From positions 1 to 25,032 of the forward strand of contig JBEKLQ010000058.1 in assembly GCA_050010115.1 (NCBI GenBank): a DNA stretch of 25,032 nt, in the 5' to 3' direction. The notes under the pieces are model-generated. The model made no database searches. It saw only the letters and a list, made by a program, of their open reading frames with translations, and had not been told where the DNA came from. A program made the translations under genes and the position numbers. How positions within the stretch are numbered: position 1 is the stretch's first letter; every line of letters begins with the position of its first letter. Positions 7,240-14,847 of the stretch are shown piece after piece. The stretch is from JAKACA01 sp050010115. GTDB lineage: Bacteria; Actinomycetota; Acidimicrobiia; Acidimicrobiales; Bog-793.

Positions 7240-8192
7240 CTCGTCCGCCGGTCACCCGCCCGGTCAGCATTCCGGCAGCGCTGGCGGGCGAGCGCCTCGA
7301 CCGGGCAGTGGCCCTGCTCACGGGCAGACCGCGGAGCGATGCCGGGCGGCTCATCGACGCCGGCGGCGTCACGGTCGGCGGGGTGGCGGTCACCCATCGG
7401 AGTCACCGGCTGAAGGAGGGCGACCGCCTTGGGATCGCAATCGAGCAGCTACCGCCCGCGACCCGTGAGGCAGAGCCCGCCCAGCCTGGCGAGGTGAGCT
7501 TCGACGTCGTCTTCGAGGACGACGACCTCATCGTCGTCAACAAGCCGGTCGGGCTGGTCACCCACCCGGGAGCAGGTGTGCATTCAGGCACGCTCGTGGG
7601 AGGCCTGCTCGCTCGTTACCCAGAGTTGGCGCGCCTGCCCGAACAGGGGTGCGGTTCGCCGGAACGCCCTGGAATCGTCCACCGGCTCGACAAGGACACC
7701 TCTGGGCTCCTCGTGGTCGCACGGTCACCGCTCGGATTCAGGTCGCTCACCGACCAGCTGGCGGCACGTACGGCCAAGCGGACCTACCGAGCCCTCGTTC
7801 TCGGCAGCGTCCGTGCCGCCCAAGGTGTCGTCGATGCCCCCATCGGGCGATCCCCTCGATATCCCACTCGGATGGCTGTGTCCGGGGCTGGGCGGGAAGC
7901 GCGGACGTCGTACCGCGTGCTCCGCCGCTTCACCAGCCCGATCGATGCCACCGAACTGGAGCTGCAGCTCGATACGGGCCGCACTCACCAGATCAGGGTG
8001 CACCTTGCCGCAATCGGGCACCCGGTCCTCGGCGATGGGCGCTACGGGGGAGCGAAGGGGTCTTCCGGGGTCCGGAGGATGATGTTGCACGCAGTGAGAC
8101 TGGGTCTTCTCGCGCCGGCTACGGGGGAGCCGCTCCAGTTCGAGGCACCCCTGCCCGACGACTACTTGGCTGCCCTGGAGCGGTTCAGCTGA
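7236..8192 (+). CDS. rluD: RluD-type 23S rRNA pseudouridine synthase
   Basis: Isomerises uridines to pseudouridine in RNA, in this subfamily usually in 23S rRNA. The 318-residue product has an N-terminal S4-like RNA-binding domain (about residues 10-70, LDRAVALLTGRPRSDAGRLI...) and an RluA-family catalytic domain. The latter carries HRLDKDTSG, in which D152 is the expected catalytic aspartate, followed by GRTHQIRVHL. The gene order lspA-rluD is conserved in many bacteria. Start chosen as TTG 7236: it overlaps the lspA stop (TTGA) and has GGGGA six bases upstream. Exact target uridines cannot be told from sequence, so the symbol follows the closest common name. Confidence 0.92.
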   Translation: MTRPPVTRPVSIPAALAGERLDRAVALLTGRPRSDAGRLIDAGGVTVGGVAVTHRSHRLKEGDRLGIAIEQLPPATREAEPAQPGEVSFDVVFEDDDLIVVNKPVGLVTHPGAGVHSGTLVGGLLARYPELARLPEQGCGSPERPGIVHRLDKDTSGLLVVARSPLGFRSLTDQLAARTAKRTYRALVLGSVRAAQGVVDAPIGRSPRYPTRMAVSGAGREARTSYRVLRRFTSPIDATELELQLDTGRTHQIRVHLAAIGHPVLGDGRYGGAKGSSGVRRMMLHAVRLGLLAPATGEPLQFEAPLPDDYLAALERFS

Positions 8193-8206
8193 GGGCTGGC
8201 CGCTCC

Positions 8207-9034
8207 TCAGGCTGCGTCGTTGACGCCCTCGACCTCGGGCTGCTCGGCCAGGAAGGCCAGCGCCGAGGCCTCGATACGCCGCACGCGCCGGACACCGATG
8301 CCGAGGGACCGGGCGGTGGACTCGAGCGAGGCAGGCGGCGTGCCGTCGAGACCGAAGCGCAACCGCACCACCGACTGCTCCAGTTCCGGCAGCCGGCCGA
8401 TGGCCGCACCGAGGCGCCCGAGGCTGATCGAGTGGACGAGGTCCTCTTCGAAGGGCGCCTCATCGGCTGCGACGACGTCACCGAGTGTGGCCGTGGCCTC
8501 GCTGGTGAGCGGCTGGTCAAGGCTGGCGACGACCCTGGGGAGACGGGCCTGGTCAGGGTCCCCCTCCAGCTCGGCCGCCAGCGCATCCTCAGGGAGGCGG
8601 ATCGCCCGGCCCTTCGACTGCACGGCACGCTGCAGCGCCTGGCGGATCCACCAGGTCGCATACGTCGAGAAACGGAAACCCTTGCGCCAGTCGAACTTCT
8701 CGACGGCGCGCATCAGACCAAATGTTCCTTCTTGGACCAGATCGACCAAGTCAACGCCGCGGCCCTGGTAGCGCCGGGCCCAGTGCACGACGAGACGAAG
8801 GTTGGAGCCGATCATCTGCTGTCGAGCCTCTTCGTCACCGGCTTCGATGCGCTTGGCGAGCTCCACCTGTGCATCTGCCGTGAGCAGGGGATACTTGCCC
8901 AGGTCGTCGAGGAACAAGCGCATCAAATCGGGCGCGTTAGAGCCACTCCCACCTACCCCTCGGTCAGGTGAACTGCTCTCGCCTGGCGAGTACTCAATAG
9001 TGGAGTTGGCGGGAATTTTGGACTCTCCTCTCAC
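8207..9034 (-). CDS. sigma-70 family RNA polymerase sigma factor, apparently lacking most of domain 3
   Basis: A 275-residue primary-like (group 2) sigma factor. Visible parts are region 1.2 (DLMRLFLDDLGKYPLLTADA), region 2 with NLRLVVHWARRYQGRGVDLVDL, the core-binding QEGTFGLMRAVEKFDWRKG, and the -10 reading FSTYATWWIRQALQRAV. Region 4 comprises LPELEQSVVRLRFGL and a recognition helix LGIGVRRVRRIEASAL. Between the end of region 2.4 (AIRLPED) and the region 3.2-like SLDQPL there are only about 20 residues, where normal sigma-70 proteins have roughly 60-70, so domain 3 appears deleted. A GTG start at 9034 is followed by MRGESKIPANST. A -10-like TATTAC (9053-9058, minus) gives a short leader. 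It is divergent from the phosphatase gene at 9114 and nearly abuts rluD convergently. Confidence 0.9.
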   Translation of the reverse strand: MRGESKIPANSTIEYSPGESSSPDRGVGGSGSNAPDLMRLFLDDLGKYPLLTADAQVELAKRIEAGDEEARQQMIGSNLRLVVHWARRYQGRGVDLVDLVQEGTFGLMRAVEKFDWRKGFRFSTYATWWIRQALQRAVQSKGRAIRLPEDALAAELEGDPDQARLPRVVASLDQPLTSEATATLGDVVAADEAPFEEDLVHSISLGRLGAAIGRLPELEQSVVRLRFGLDGTPPASLESTARSLGIGVRRVRRIEASALAFLAEQPEVEGVNDAA

Positions 9035-9040
9035 TCTTCC

Positions 9041-9054
9041 ACCGGTCTTCCGGT
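9041..9054. promoter_or_regulatory. ACCGG/CCGGT inverted repeat in sigma-factor leader
   Basis: ACCGG (9041-9045) and CCGGT (9050-9054) are inverted around TCTT. A further ACCGG follows at 9061. The dyads sit between the sigma-gene -10-like element and its start codon, and could affect initiation. This is weak evidence because the arms are only five bases. Confidence 0.2.
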
Positions 9055-9099
9055 AATAACACCGGGGACCCTGTGCTCATTCCGCGACGCCGTTGCCGG

Positions 9100-9105
9100 T
9101 AACGT
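9100..9105 (+). promoter_or_regulatory. -10 element of the histidine phosphatase gene (leaderless)
   Basis: TAACGT is followed by eight bases and the GTG at 9114, with no ribosome site between. The same arrangement recurs at other genes here. Confidence 0.4.
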
Positions 9106-9113
9106 GAGCGCCC

Positions 9114-9803
9114 GTGACGGCGGCCGCCCATGCAGCGGGTCCAAATCCATTGTCGCAGACGGATGTGTCACCGCTGCCCCGGTCCCCCGGTGGGCACGAA
9201 TTGTCGGCTCCGGACCCAGCCCGGTGGGCTCCTGGCCGGATCGTTGTCGTCCGCCACGGAGCAACGGAATGGAGCCGGAATAGGCGTCACACCGGTCGTA
9301 CGGATCTAGCCCTCGAGCCGGACGGCGAAACCGAGGCACGCAGCGTAGGCGAGCGCCTCGGCAAGCTCCGGCCGGCGCTCGTGCTCTCGAGCCCCCTGAG
9401 GCGGGCGCTCGACACCTGTTTGCTGGCCGGTTTCGGTGCCCAGGTCCAGGTCAGTGATCTGTTACTCGAGATGGACTACGGGGAGTACGAGGGTCTCACG
9501 ACGGCCGAGGTCCGGCAGTCACGACCCGGATGGGACCTGTTCGTCGATGGGTGCCCGGGTGGCGAGTCCATCGAGGATGTGGGCGCACGGGCGGACGCTT
9601 TCATCGAGCGGCTGACCGCTGATCCCGGATTGGCCGGCAAGGACGTCCTCGTGTTCGCCCACGGCCACGTCCTTCGGGTGATGGCAGCTCGTTGGGCTGG
9701 CCTTGCGCCGGCGGACGCCCGCCGGTTCGTGCTCGGCTCGGGCTCGTCGGGTGTGCTGGGGTGGGAACACGAGTGGACCACCATCAGCGGTTGGAATTGC
9801 TGA
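9114..9803 (+). CDS. histidine phosphatase family protein (phosphoglycerate-mutase-like)
   Basis: A 229-residue enzyme of the branch-1 histidine phosphatase superfamily. The catalytic motif is VVVRHGATEWS (R47-H48-G49, H48 being the phospho-accepting histidine). YGEYEG supplies the expected acid residue, and VFAHGHVLRVMAARW contains the second active-site histidine. Sequence alone does not decide between phosphoglycerate mutase and a broad phosphatase. The lack of long insertions and the ATEWS context favour a small phosphatase similar to CobC or PhoE relatives. The first 40 residues are a Pro/Ser-rich extension, so translation could begin further in. I keep GTG 9114 because of the TAACGT element 8 bp upstream. 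It faces the Rrf2 gene convergently, 51 bp away. Confidence 0.87.
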   Translation: MTAAAHAAGPNPLSQTDVSPLPRSPGGHELSAPDPARWAPGRIVVVRHGATEWSRNRRHTGRTDLALEPDGETEARSVGERLGKLRPALVLSSPLRRALDTCLLAGFGAQVQVSDLLLEMDYGEYEGLTTAEVRQSRPGWDLFVDGCPGGESIEDVGARADAFIERLTADPGLAGKDVLVFAHGHVLRVMAARWAGLAPADARRFVLGSGSSGVLGWEHEWTTISGWNC

Positions 9804-9854
9804 GCCTCGCAGCGGCGCAACCGGCAGAGGCAACGCCGGCGCTCCGCCTGGCGC

Positions 9855-10304
9855 CTACTCCAGCGGGCCCACAGTGGCGGGTACTCCGCCCCGTGCCCGA
9901 TTGACCATGTCGGCCAACGTGAAGGAGTCCAGGTGGTGACGCATGTGCTCCCCGACTTCTGACCACACACTAAGCAGGACGCACTGGCCCTCGTGGTCGC
10001 AAGCACCGTTCTCGTGCGGTTGGCCGAAGTCCCCCGCCATGATCGGGCCATCGACGGCGCTCACGATCTGACCGAGCGTGATCTGCTCGGGCGGGCGCGC
10101 CAGCACATAGCCACCACCGACGCCGCGTTTCGAGCGGACAAGGCCAGCGCCCTTCAGCGCCAGGAGGATCTGCTCCAGGTAGGGCTGCGGAAGGCCCGTG
10201 CGCTCGGCGATGTCGCGAACCGACGTCGGGGACGTCTCACCAGCTCGCAACGCCAGCGACAGCAAGGCTCGGCTCGCGTAGTCGCCTCTGGTCGAAACCT
10301 TCAC
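9855..10304 (-). CDS. Rrf2 family transcriptional regulator
   Basis: A 149-residue winged-helix regulator beginning MKVSTRGDYASRALLSLA, the classic Rrf2 start, with the recognition region DIAERTGLPQPYLEQILLALKGAGLV and the wing RGVGGGYVLARP. Members often sense iron-sulfur status, nitric oxide or cysteine through a cluster held by three cysteines. Here C102 and C108 (C-x5-C) are present, but the place of a third cysteine six residues on is tryptophan (W114). An IscR/NsrR-type cluster is therefore doubtful, and another ligand or a CymR-like mode is possible. The GTG start at 10304 has TACGAT six bases upstream and no ribosome site. No iscS or suf genes are adjacent, so the target regulon is unknown. 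Confidence 0.92.
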   Translation of the reverse strand: MKVSTRGDYASRALLSLALRAGETSPTSVRDIAERTGLPQPYLEQILLALKGAGLVRSKRGVGGGYVLARPPEQITLGQIVSAVDGPIMAGDFGQPHENGACDHEGQCVLLSVWSEVGEHMRHHLDSFTLADMVNRARGGVPATVGPLE

Positions 10305-10310
10305 ACTCCC

Positions 10311-10316
10311 ATCGTA
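10311..10316 (-). promoter_or_regulatory. -10 element of the Rrf2 gene (leaderless)
   Basis: On the minus strand TACGAT is followed by six bases and the GTG start. It is the same hexamer as at divIVA. Confidence 0.5.
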
Positions 10317-10386
10317 CGACTGTCACCCGCCGGATAGCTCGGAGTCTCCGGGCCGGCTTCGGCGGAGTGGAGGACTCTCCGGTCGA

Positions 10387-10408
10387 TTTGGGACACATCT
10401 GTCCCAAA
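10387..10408. promoter_or_regulatory. 22-bp palindrome upstream of the Rrf2 gene
   Basis: TTTGGGACA (10387-10395) and TGTCCCAAA (10400-10408) are perfect 9-bp inverted arms with a 4-bp spacer. It lies 71 bp upstream of the Rrf2 -10 element and 52 bp beyond the stop of the upstream minus-strand transporter. It may be an operator for a dimeric regulator (Rrf2 itself is the obvious candidate), or a hairpin ending the transporter transcript. There is no following T-run on the minus strand, which favours an operator slightly. Confidence 0.5.
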
Positions 10409-10460
10409 ACTGGGGCGGAGTCGCTCGAGCGCGCAGCTCAGAGACCCGAGCAGGCGGTGC

Positions 10461-11531
10461 TCAGCCAGTCGAGGCAGCAGCTGCAGGAGCGGCAGTGACC
10501 GGGGGCACAGCCCCGGAGGCGGCGGGCGGCGCCACGACTTTCACCTCGAGTTCAGCGACCTCGAGGACCCTGACGACAGCACCGCCAGCCGGAGCGCCCA
10601 CGCCCGTTGGAGCGCCAGCCCCGCCAGAGTTACCAGAGTCGCCCTGCGACGCTTCCAGGCCCCCGGTGATGAGGCTCGATGAGGAGAGGGTCATGATGCC
10701 GGCAACGACGACCACGAGCCCACCGGCGCCGCCGACGAGCGCCAGTGGTGTCGAGCGGACATTCTCGCCGAGCAGCCACGATCCGAGGAGCACGCTGGCG
10801 ATCGGGTTGGCGGCCGTGAGCGCCGGCAACGACCAGCGGATCGGTCCGCTCTGGTAGGCACTTTGGACCAGCAACATGACGAGCAGTGTCGCCACGACGA
10901 AGGCGTAGAGCTCCCAGTTCCCCAACGCGTGGGTGATCATCATGCTGAAGCCCAAATGCCAGCTCGCGGCCATGCCCCGCGCCACGCCTTTGATGAAGGC
11001 GGCGGAGAGCCCGTTGATCAACCCAGCTGCTGCCGCCAGCAGCCCTGCCCGCCAGGTTCGCTCCTTGGAGGCGAGCGAGCAGCCGATGAGCACGACCGCG
11101 GCGACGAGCACGGCACTCAGCGCGATCGCCCACCCTTCGGGCGTCCCGGTGCCCCGTCCCGGCCGGGGATCGGTCGCGAGCAGGAAGACGGCAAGCCCGA
11201 CGCACACGGCGCCGGCGGCAAGGACCTCCCGAGCCCCCGGCTTCCGCCGGTGCATCCAGATGGCGTTGATCGGCAAGGCAAACAACAGCCCGCACACCAG
11301 CAACGGCTGCACCGTCACGAGCGACCCGCGCCAGAGGGCCAGCAGCTGCAAGCCGCTGCCGAGCGTGCCGGCGCCGATGCCAGCGAGCCACAAGGGGCGC
11401 TGGATGAGCTTCAGGATGAGGATCGGCCGCAGGTTGTGCTCGATGGGCTGAGCAGCAGCGGCGTGCTGCTGCAGCACTGCTCCGACGGCGAAAACCAAGG
11501 CCGCGCAGAGACTGAGCAGGATCACCGGCAC
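10461..11531 (-). CDS. DMT (EamA/NIPA-like) superfamily membrane transporter
   Basis: A 356-residue integral membrane protein with about nine or ten hydrophobic segments between residues 1 and 285, in the repeated pattern of drug/metabolite transporters. Diagnostic-looking stretches are PVILLSLCAALVFAVGAVLQQ at the start, RGSLVTVQPLLVCGLLFALP, and ALTAANPIASVLLGSWLLGE near the end of each half. The family moves small metabolites across the cytoplasmic membrane, but the substrate cannot be read from sequence. Residues after about 290 are a soluble Ala/Gly/Pro/Val-rich tail. A GTG at 11531 is preceded by TAACCT six bases upstream (leaderless pattern). An alternative GTG at 11525 would use GGGAGG as a ribosome site. 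It is divergent from the importer operon. Confidence 0.83.
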   Translation of the reverse strand: MPVILLSLCAALVFAVGAVLQQHAAAAQPIEHNLRPILILKLIQRPLWLAGIGAGTLGSGLQLLALWRGSLVTVQPLLVCGLLFALPINAIWMHRRKPGAREVLAAGAVCVGLAVFLLATDPRPGRGTGTPEGWAIALSAVLVAAVVLIGCSLASKERTWRAGLLAAAAGLINGLSAAFIKGVARGMAASWHLGFSMMITHALGNWELYAFVVATLLVMLLVQSAYQSGPIRWSLPALTAANPIASVLLGSWLLGENVRSTPLALVGGAGGLVVVVAGIMTLSSSSLITGGLEASQGDSGNSGGAGAPTGVGAPAGGAVVRVLEVAELEVKVVAPPAASGAVPPVTAAPAAAASTG

Positions 11532-11537
11532 CTCCCA

Positions 11538-11543
11538 AGGTTA
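11538..11543 (-). promoter_or_regulatory. -10 element of the DMT transporter gene
   Basis: TAACCT on the minus strand lies six bases before the GTG at 11531. The intervening TGGGAG could also be a ribosome site for the next GTG at 11525, so leaderless versus led translation is unresolved. Confidence 0.35.
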
Positions 11544-11597
11544 TTCGAGCGCGTGGGTATGCGCCGGTTCACGCGCGTTCGCCGCAAGAATGGAGGT

Positions 11598-12896
11598 ATG
11601 CGACCCAGATTGGCGGTGCCCGTGGCGGTGCTGCTGGCCGTCAGCCTGGCGGCGTGCAGCAACGCCAAGACGACGGTGTCGACCGGGGGCAACACCAATG
11701 GTGTCAGTGCTCACTCGATCGTCGTGGGAGGGATCGCTTCACTCACCGGCCCGCTGCCGCAGGCGTTCGCGCCCGTCTTCGACGGTGCTAGGGCCTACTT
11801 CGACATGGTGAACGCCGCAGGGGGCATCAACGGCCGGAAGATCAGCTACTCCGATCTGCTGGATGACGCCTCGGATCCGTCGCAGGACGTGCAGCAGGCG
11901 CACACGCTCGTCGAGTCCGACCACGTCTTTGCCGTCGTGGGCGTCGGCACGCCGAGTTTCGATGCCGGCCCGTACCTCGCCCAGAACGATGTTCCGACGT
12001 TCGGCTACGACATCGGGCCCAACGCTCAGTGGGCGGGCAAATCCATGTTCGGGTACGAGAGCTCGTACATCGATTTCGAACACCCGGGGCCCGAGGCTGC
12101 GTACCTGGCTGAGCAGGTCGGTGCCAAGCGGGTCGGGATCATCTCCTACAACCTCACTCAGTCCTCGGCGGGATGTATCGGTGTCGCCAACGACATGAAG
12201 AAGTTCGGGATCACGGTCGCGTTCGAAGATCTCTCGATCACCCCACCCGCAGGCGACTCGGCGTTGAGCTCCGACGTGAGCCGGATGCAACAGCGCGGCG
12301 TCGACTTCGTCGCCAGCTGCCTCGACCTCGCCGGCAATCTCGTGCTGTCGAGAGTGCTCCGCTCCCAGGGAATGGGCAAGGTGGCCCAGGACTGGCTCGA
12401 TGGTTACGACGAGTCGGCCATCCGCTCGAGCGGCTCGCTCATGGACGGCGTCTACGTCCTGGTCGGCCACGTGCCGTTCGAATCCGGTGAGAGCCAGCCA
12501 TCCAGGTACCCGGAGATGGCGCTGTACCTGAAGGAGCTGCACGAGTACTTCCCAGCGGATCTCCCGGGCGAGCCTTCAATCGCCGGGTGGATCAGCGCAG
12601 AGATGTTCTGCAAAGGACTCAGCCTGATCGGGACCGACGTCACGCGGGAGCGGCTCGTGGCCGCCATCAACTCGCTCACGTCCTATACCGGTGGGCTGCT
12701 TGCTCCGATCGACTGGAAGGTGGCGCACACGCAGGCGGGGCCGCTCGACTGCAATGTGTTCATGAGGGCCGAGGGGACGCGCTTCGTGCCGGTGTTCGGC
12801 TCGGCTCGGACCGTGTTCACCTGCTTCAAGTACCCGCAACCCAGCTCCCACAAGGTGGTCGTCGTCCCGCCACCGCCCGGCATACCAGGGAGTTGA
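11598..12896 (+). CDS. livK: branched-chain amino acid-type ABC transporter, substrate-binding lipoprotein
   Basis: A 432-residue periplasmic-binding-protein-type-1 family lipoprotein. The N-terminus MRPRLAVPVAVLLAVSLAAC is a lipoprotein signal peptide with lipobox LAAC (Cys20), so it is anchored outside the membrane. The mature part opens with IVVGGIASLTGPLPQAFAPVFDGARAYFDMVNAAGGINGRKI, the hallmark of Leu/Ile/Val-type binding proteins, and continues with SYSDLLDDASDPSQDVQQAH. Actual ligands in this family range from amino acids to amides, urea and aromatic acids, so branched-chain amino acids are only the default guess. The ATG follows GGAGG closely and also AAGAAT at -6. It is the first gene of a four-gene importer operon; the fused permease begins 10 bp downstream. 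Confidence 0.9.
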   Translation: MRPRLAVPVAVLLAVSLAACSNAKTTVSTGGNTNGVSAHSIVVGGIASLTGPLPQAFAPVFDGARAYFDMVNAAGGINGRKISYSDLLDDASDPSQDVQQAHTLVESDHVFAVVGVGTPSFDAGPYLAQNDVPTFGYDIGPNAQWAGKSMFGYESSYIDFEHPGPEAAYLAEQVGAKRVGIISYNLTQSSAGCIGVANDMKKFGITVAFEDLSITPPAGDSALSSDVSRMQQRGVDFVASCLDLAGNLVLSRVLRSQGMGKVAQDWLDGYDESAIRSSGSLMDGVYVLVGHVPFESGESQPSRYPEMALYLKELHEYFPADLPGEPSIAGWISAEMFCKGLSLIGTDVTRERLVAAINSLTSYTGGLLAPIDWKVAHTQAGPLDCNVFMRAEGTRFVPVFGSARTVFTCFKYPQPSSHKVVVVPPPPGIPGS

Positions 12897-12906
12897 ACGG
12901 CGCTTC

Positions 12907-14847
12907 GTGAGCCATCTTCTCTCCTACGGGATCCCGGGACTGGCCTACGGATGCGTGTTCGCACTACTCGGCATGGGCCTGGTGCTCACGTACCAGACGT
13001 CGGGCGTGTTCAATCTGGCGTTCGGAGCCCAGGCGTACGCGTCCGCCGTGGCGTTCTACGTCTGCGTGAGCCATGGGTGGCCGATCTGGGCAGCGTTCCT
13101 CCTCGCCGTGGTGTTCGGTGCGCCGGCACTCGGCGTGCTGATGCAGATCGGCCTCTTCCGGCTCGTCCGCACCAAGCCGCCCCTCGTCAAACTGGTGGCT
13201 GCGCTGGGGATGCTGATCGCCATACCAGCGGTGCTGGAGGCCGGCTTCGGTGCCGGTCAGCTGATCAACCCCCCATCGTTGTGGCTCTCGCCCTCGACGA
13301 TCTACCTGCACGTGGCCGGGGCGGCCATCAACGGCACGGAGCTTTCGATCGTCATCGTCACGTTCTCCGTGGCGCTCGGGTGCTCGCTGCTGTTCCACTT
13401 CACCCAGATCGGCTTGCGCATGAAGGCCATGGCCGAGAGCCCTCGGATGGTGGCGCTGGCGGGTGTCAACACCGAGGCGGTCGGCATCGCCAGTTGGATG
13501 CTCTCGAGCTTCCTGGCCGGCCTGGCGGGAGTCCTGCTCGCGCCATCGTTCGGCGGGTTGCAGGCGACGAACTTCACCGATCTGCTCGTCGCCGCCGTGG
13601 CGGCGGCAGCGGCCGGGAGCCTGACGAGCCTGCCGTACGCCTTCCTCGGGGGAATCCTGCTCGGCGTGGCGGAGGAGATTCTGGGCGGGTACCTGCCCTC
13701 GGGGGCGATCCTGTCGTCTGGGTTGAGGCCTGGGTTTCCCTTCGTCGTGCTGCTCGGGCTCCTGTTGTTCCTCCCCGGCCTGCGGCGCCGCTGGGGGAAG
13801 ACCGACGATCCGCTCGCCGGCTGTGACCCGCCGCCAGCGGCGCTGATGTCGACTGTGAGCGGGCCCTTGTTCCGCCAGGCGTCGCGGGGCACGATCTTGT
13901 TGCTTGTCGGCGGCTTCATCGCCTCTGTCCTGACCTGGGTCTCGGGGAGCTGGGTCTTCACGATCACGCAGGCGCTCGTGTTCGGGATCGTGTTCCTGTC
14001 ACTGGTACTGCTCACTGGCATGAGTGGCCAGATCTCGCTCTGCCAGGCGACCTTTGCCGGCGTGGGCGCGTTCACCGCCGGCCAGCTGGCCGCCCACTTC
14101 AACTTGTCGATCCTCGTCGGGCTCTTGGTCGCCGGTATCGTGAGCGCTGCGATCGGTGTCGTCGTGGCGCTGCCGGCGCTCCGTCTCGGCGGTCTGGCCC
14201 TCGCCCTGGCCACGCTGGCATTCGGCCTGTTGGCCGACAACATCGGTTTTCAGTACTCGTGGTCGGGCAACGGCCAAAGCGGTATCACCGTGCCGCGCCC
14301 GCAGCTCGGCCCGATCAATTTCACGAGCGATCGGAGTTACTTCGTGCTCGTGTGCATCGTGCTGGCGCTGTGCGTCGCGATCGTGACCGCCATCGCCCGC
14401 GGCACGACGGGCCGCCAGCTCGCCGCCCTGCGAGGCAGCGAGCTGGCGGCGGCGTCGATCGGCATCAACCCCGCTCGTCTGAAGGTGGTCGTCTTCGCTC
14501 TGAGCGCGGGCATCGCCGGGGTGGGCGGGGCGCTGTACGCGTCGCTCGACCAGAGCGTGTCGGCCAGTGATTTCAACACGTTGATCTCGCTGGTGCTGGT
14601 CGTCGTCGTGGCGACGATCGGTGTGTACACCGTCGAGGGCGCGATCGAGGCGGGCTTTGCCTATGTGCTCCTGAACACGGTGCTCACGACCGATCTGCCC
14701 TCGCAGTACTCGAGCCTGCTCGAGCTGTTGTTCGGCGCCGGGGCGATCGTCTACGTGCTGCACCCCGAGGGCGTGGTCGAGTACCTCAAGCGGCTCGTGC
14801 TCGAGCACTTCCCATGGCGGCATCCAGCCGGGGACCCAGCCGCATGA
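12907..14847 (+). CDS. fused LivH-LivM ABC transporter permease
   Basis: One 646-residue polypeptide contains both membrane subunits of a branched-chain amino acid-type importer. Residues 1 to about 295 match LivH: GIPGLAYGCVFALLGMGLVLTYQTSGVFNLAFGA, and the coupling-helix area RMKAMAESPRMVALAGVN. A linker (about 296-320) follows. Residues from about 325 match LivM, with GMSGQISLCQATFAGVGAF, LRLGGLALALATLAFGLL and RGSELAAASIGINPARLKVVVFALSAGIAGVGGALYA. LivH and LivM are usually separate genes, though fusions are known in actinobacteria. The GTG start at 12907 is 10 bp from the binding-protein stop, and the stop overlaps livG (ATGA), so the operon is translationally coupled. Confidence 0.92.
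   Translation: MSHLLSYGIPGLAYGCVFALLGMGLVLTYQTSGVFNLAFGAQAYASAVAFYVCVSHGWPIWAAFLLAVVFGAPALGVLMQIGLFRLVRTKPPLVKLVAALGMLIAIPAVLEAGFGAGQLINPPSLWLSPSTIYLHVAGAAINGTELSIVIVTFSVALGCSLLFHFTQIGLRMKAMAESPRMVALAGVNTEAVGIASWMLSSFLAGLAGVLLAPSFGGLQATNFTDLLVAAVAAAAAGSLTSLPYAFLGGILLGVAEEILGGYLPSGAILSSGLRPGFPFVVLLGLLLFLPGLRRRWGKTDDPLAGCDPPPAALMSTVSGPLFRQASRGTILLLVGGFIASVLTWVSGSWVFTITQALVFGIVFLSLVLLTGMSGQISLCQATFAGVGAFTAGQLAAHFNLSILVGLLVAGIVSAAIGVVVALPALRLGGLALALATLAFGLLADNIGFQYSWSGNGQSGITVPRPQLGPINFTSDRSYFVLVCIVLALCVAIVTAIARGTTGRQLAALRGSELAAASIGINPARLKVVVFALSAGIAGVGGALYASLDQSVSASDFNTLISLVLVVVVATIGVYTVEGAIEAGFAYVLLNTVLTTDLPSQYSSLLELLFGAGAIVYVLHPEGVVEYLKRLVLEHFPWRHPAGDPAA

Noticed and set aside
7649..8971. 440-codon plus-strand frame spanning the end of rluD and the sigma gene
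   Set aside because: It crosses two convergent real genes in a shadow frame; no family features.
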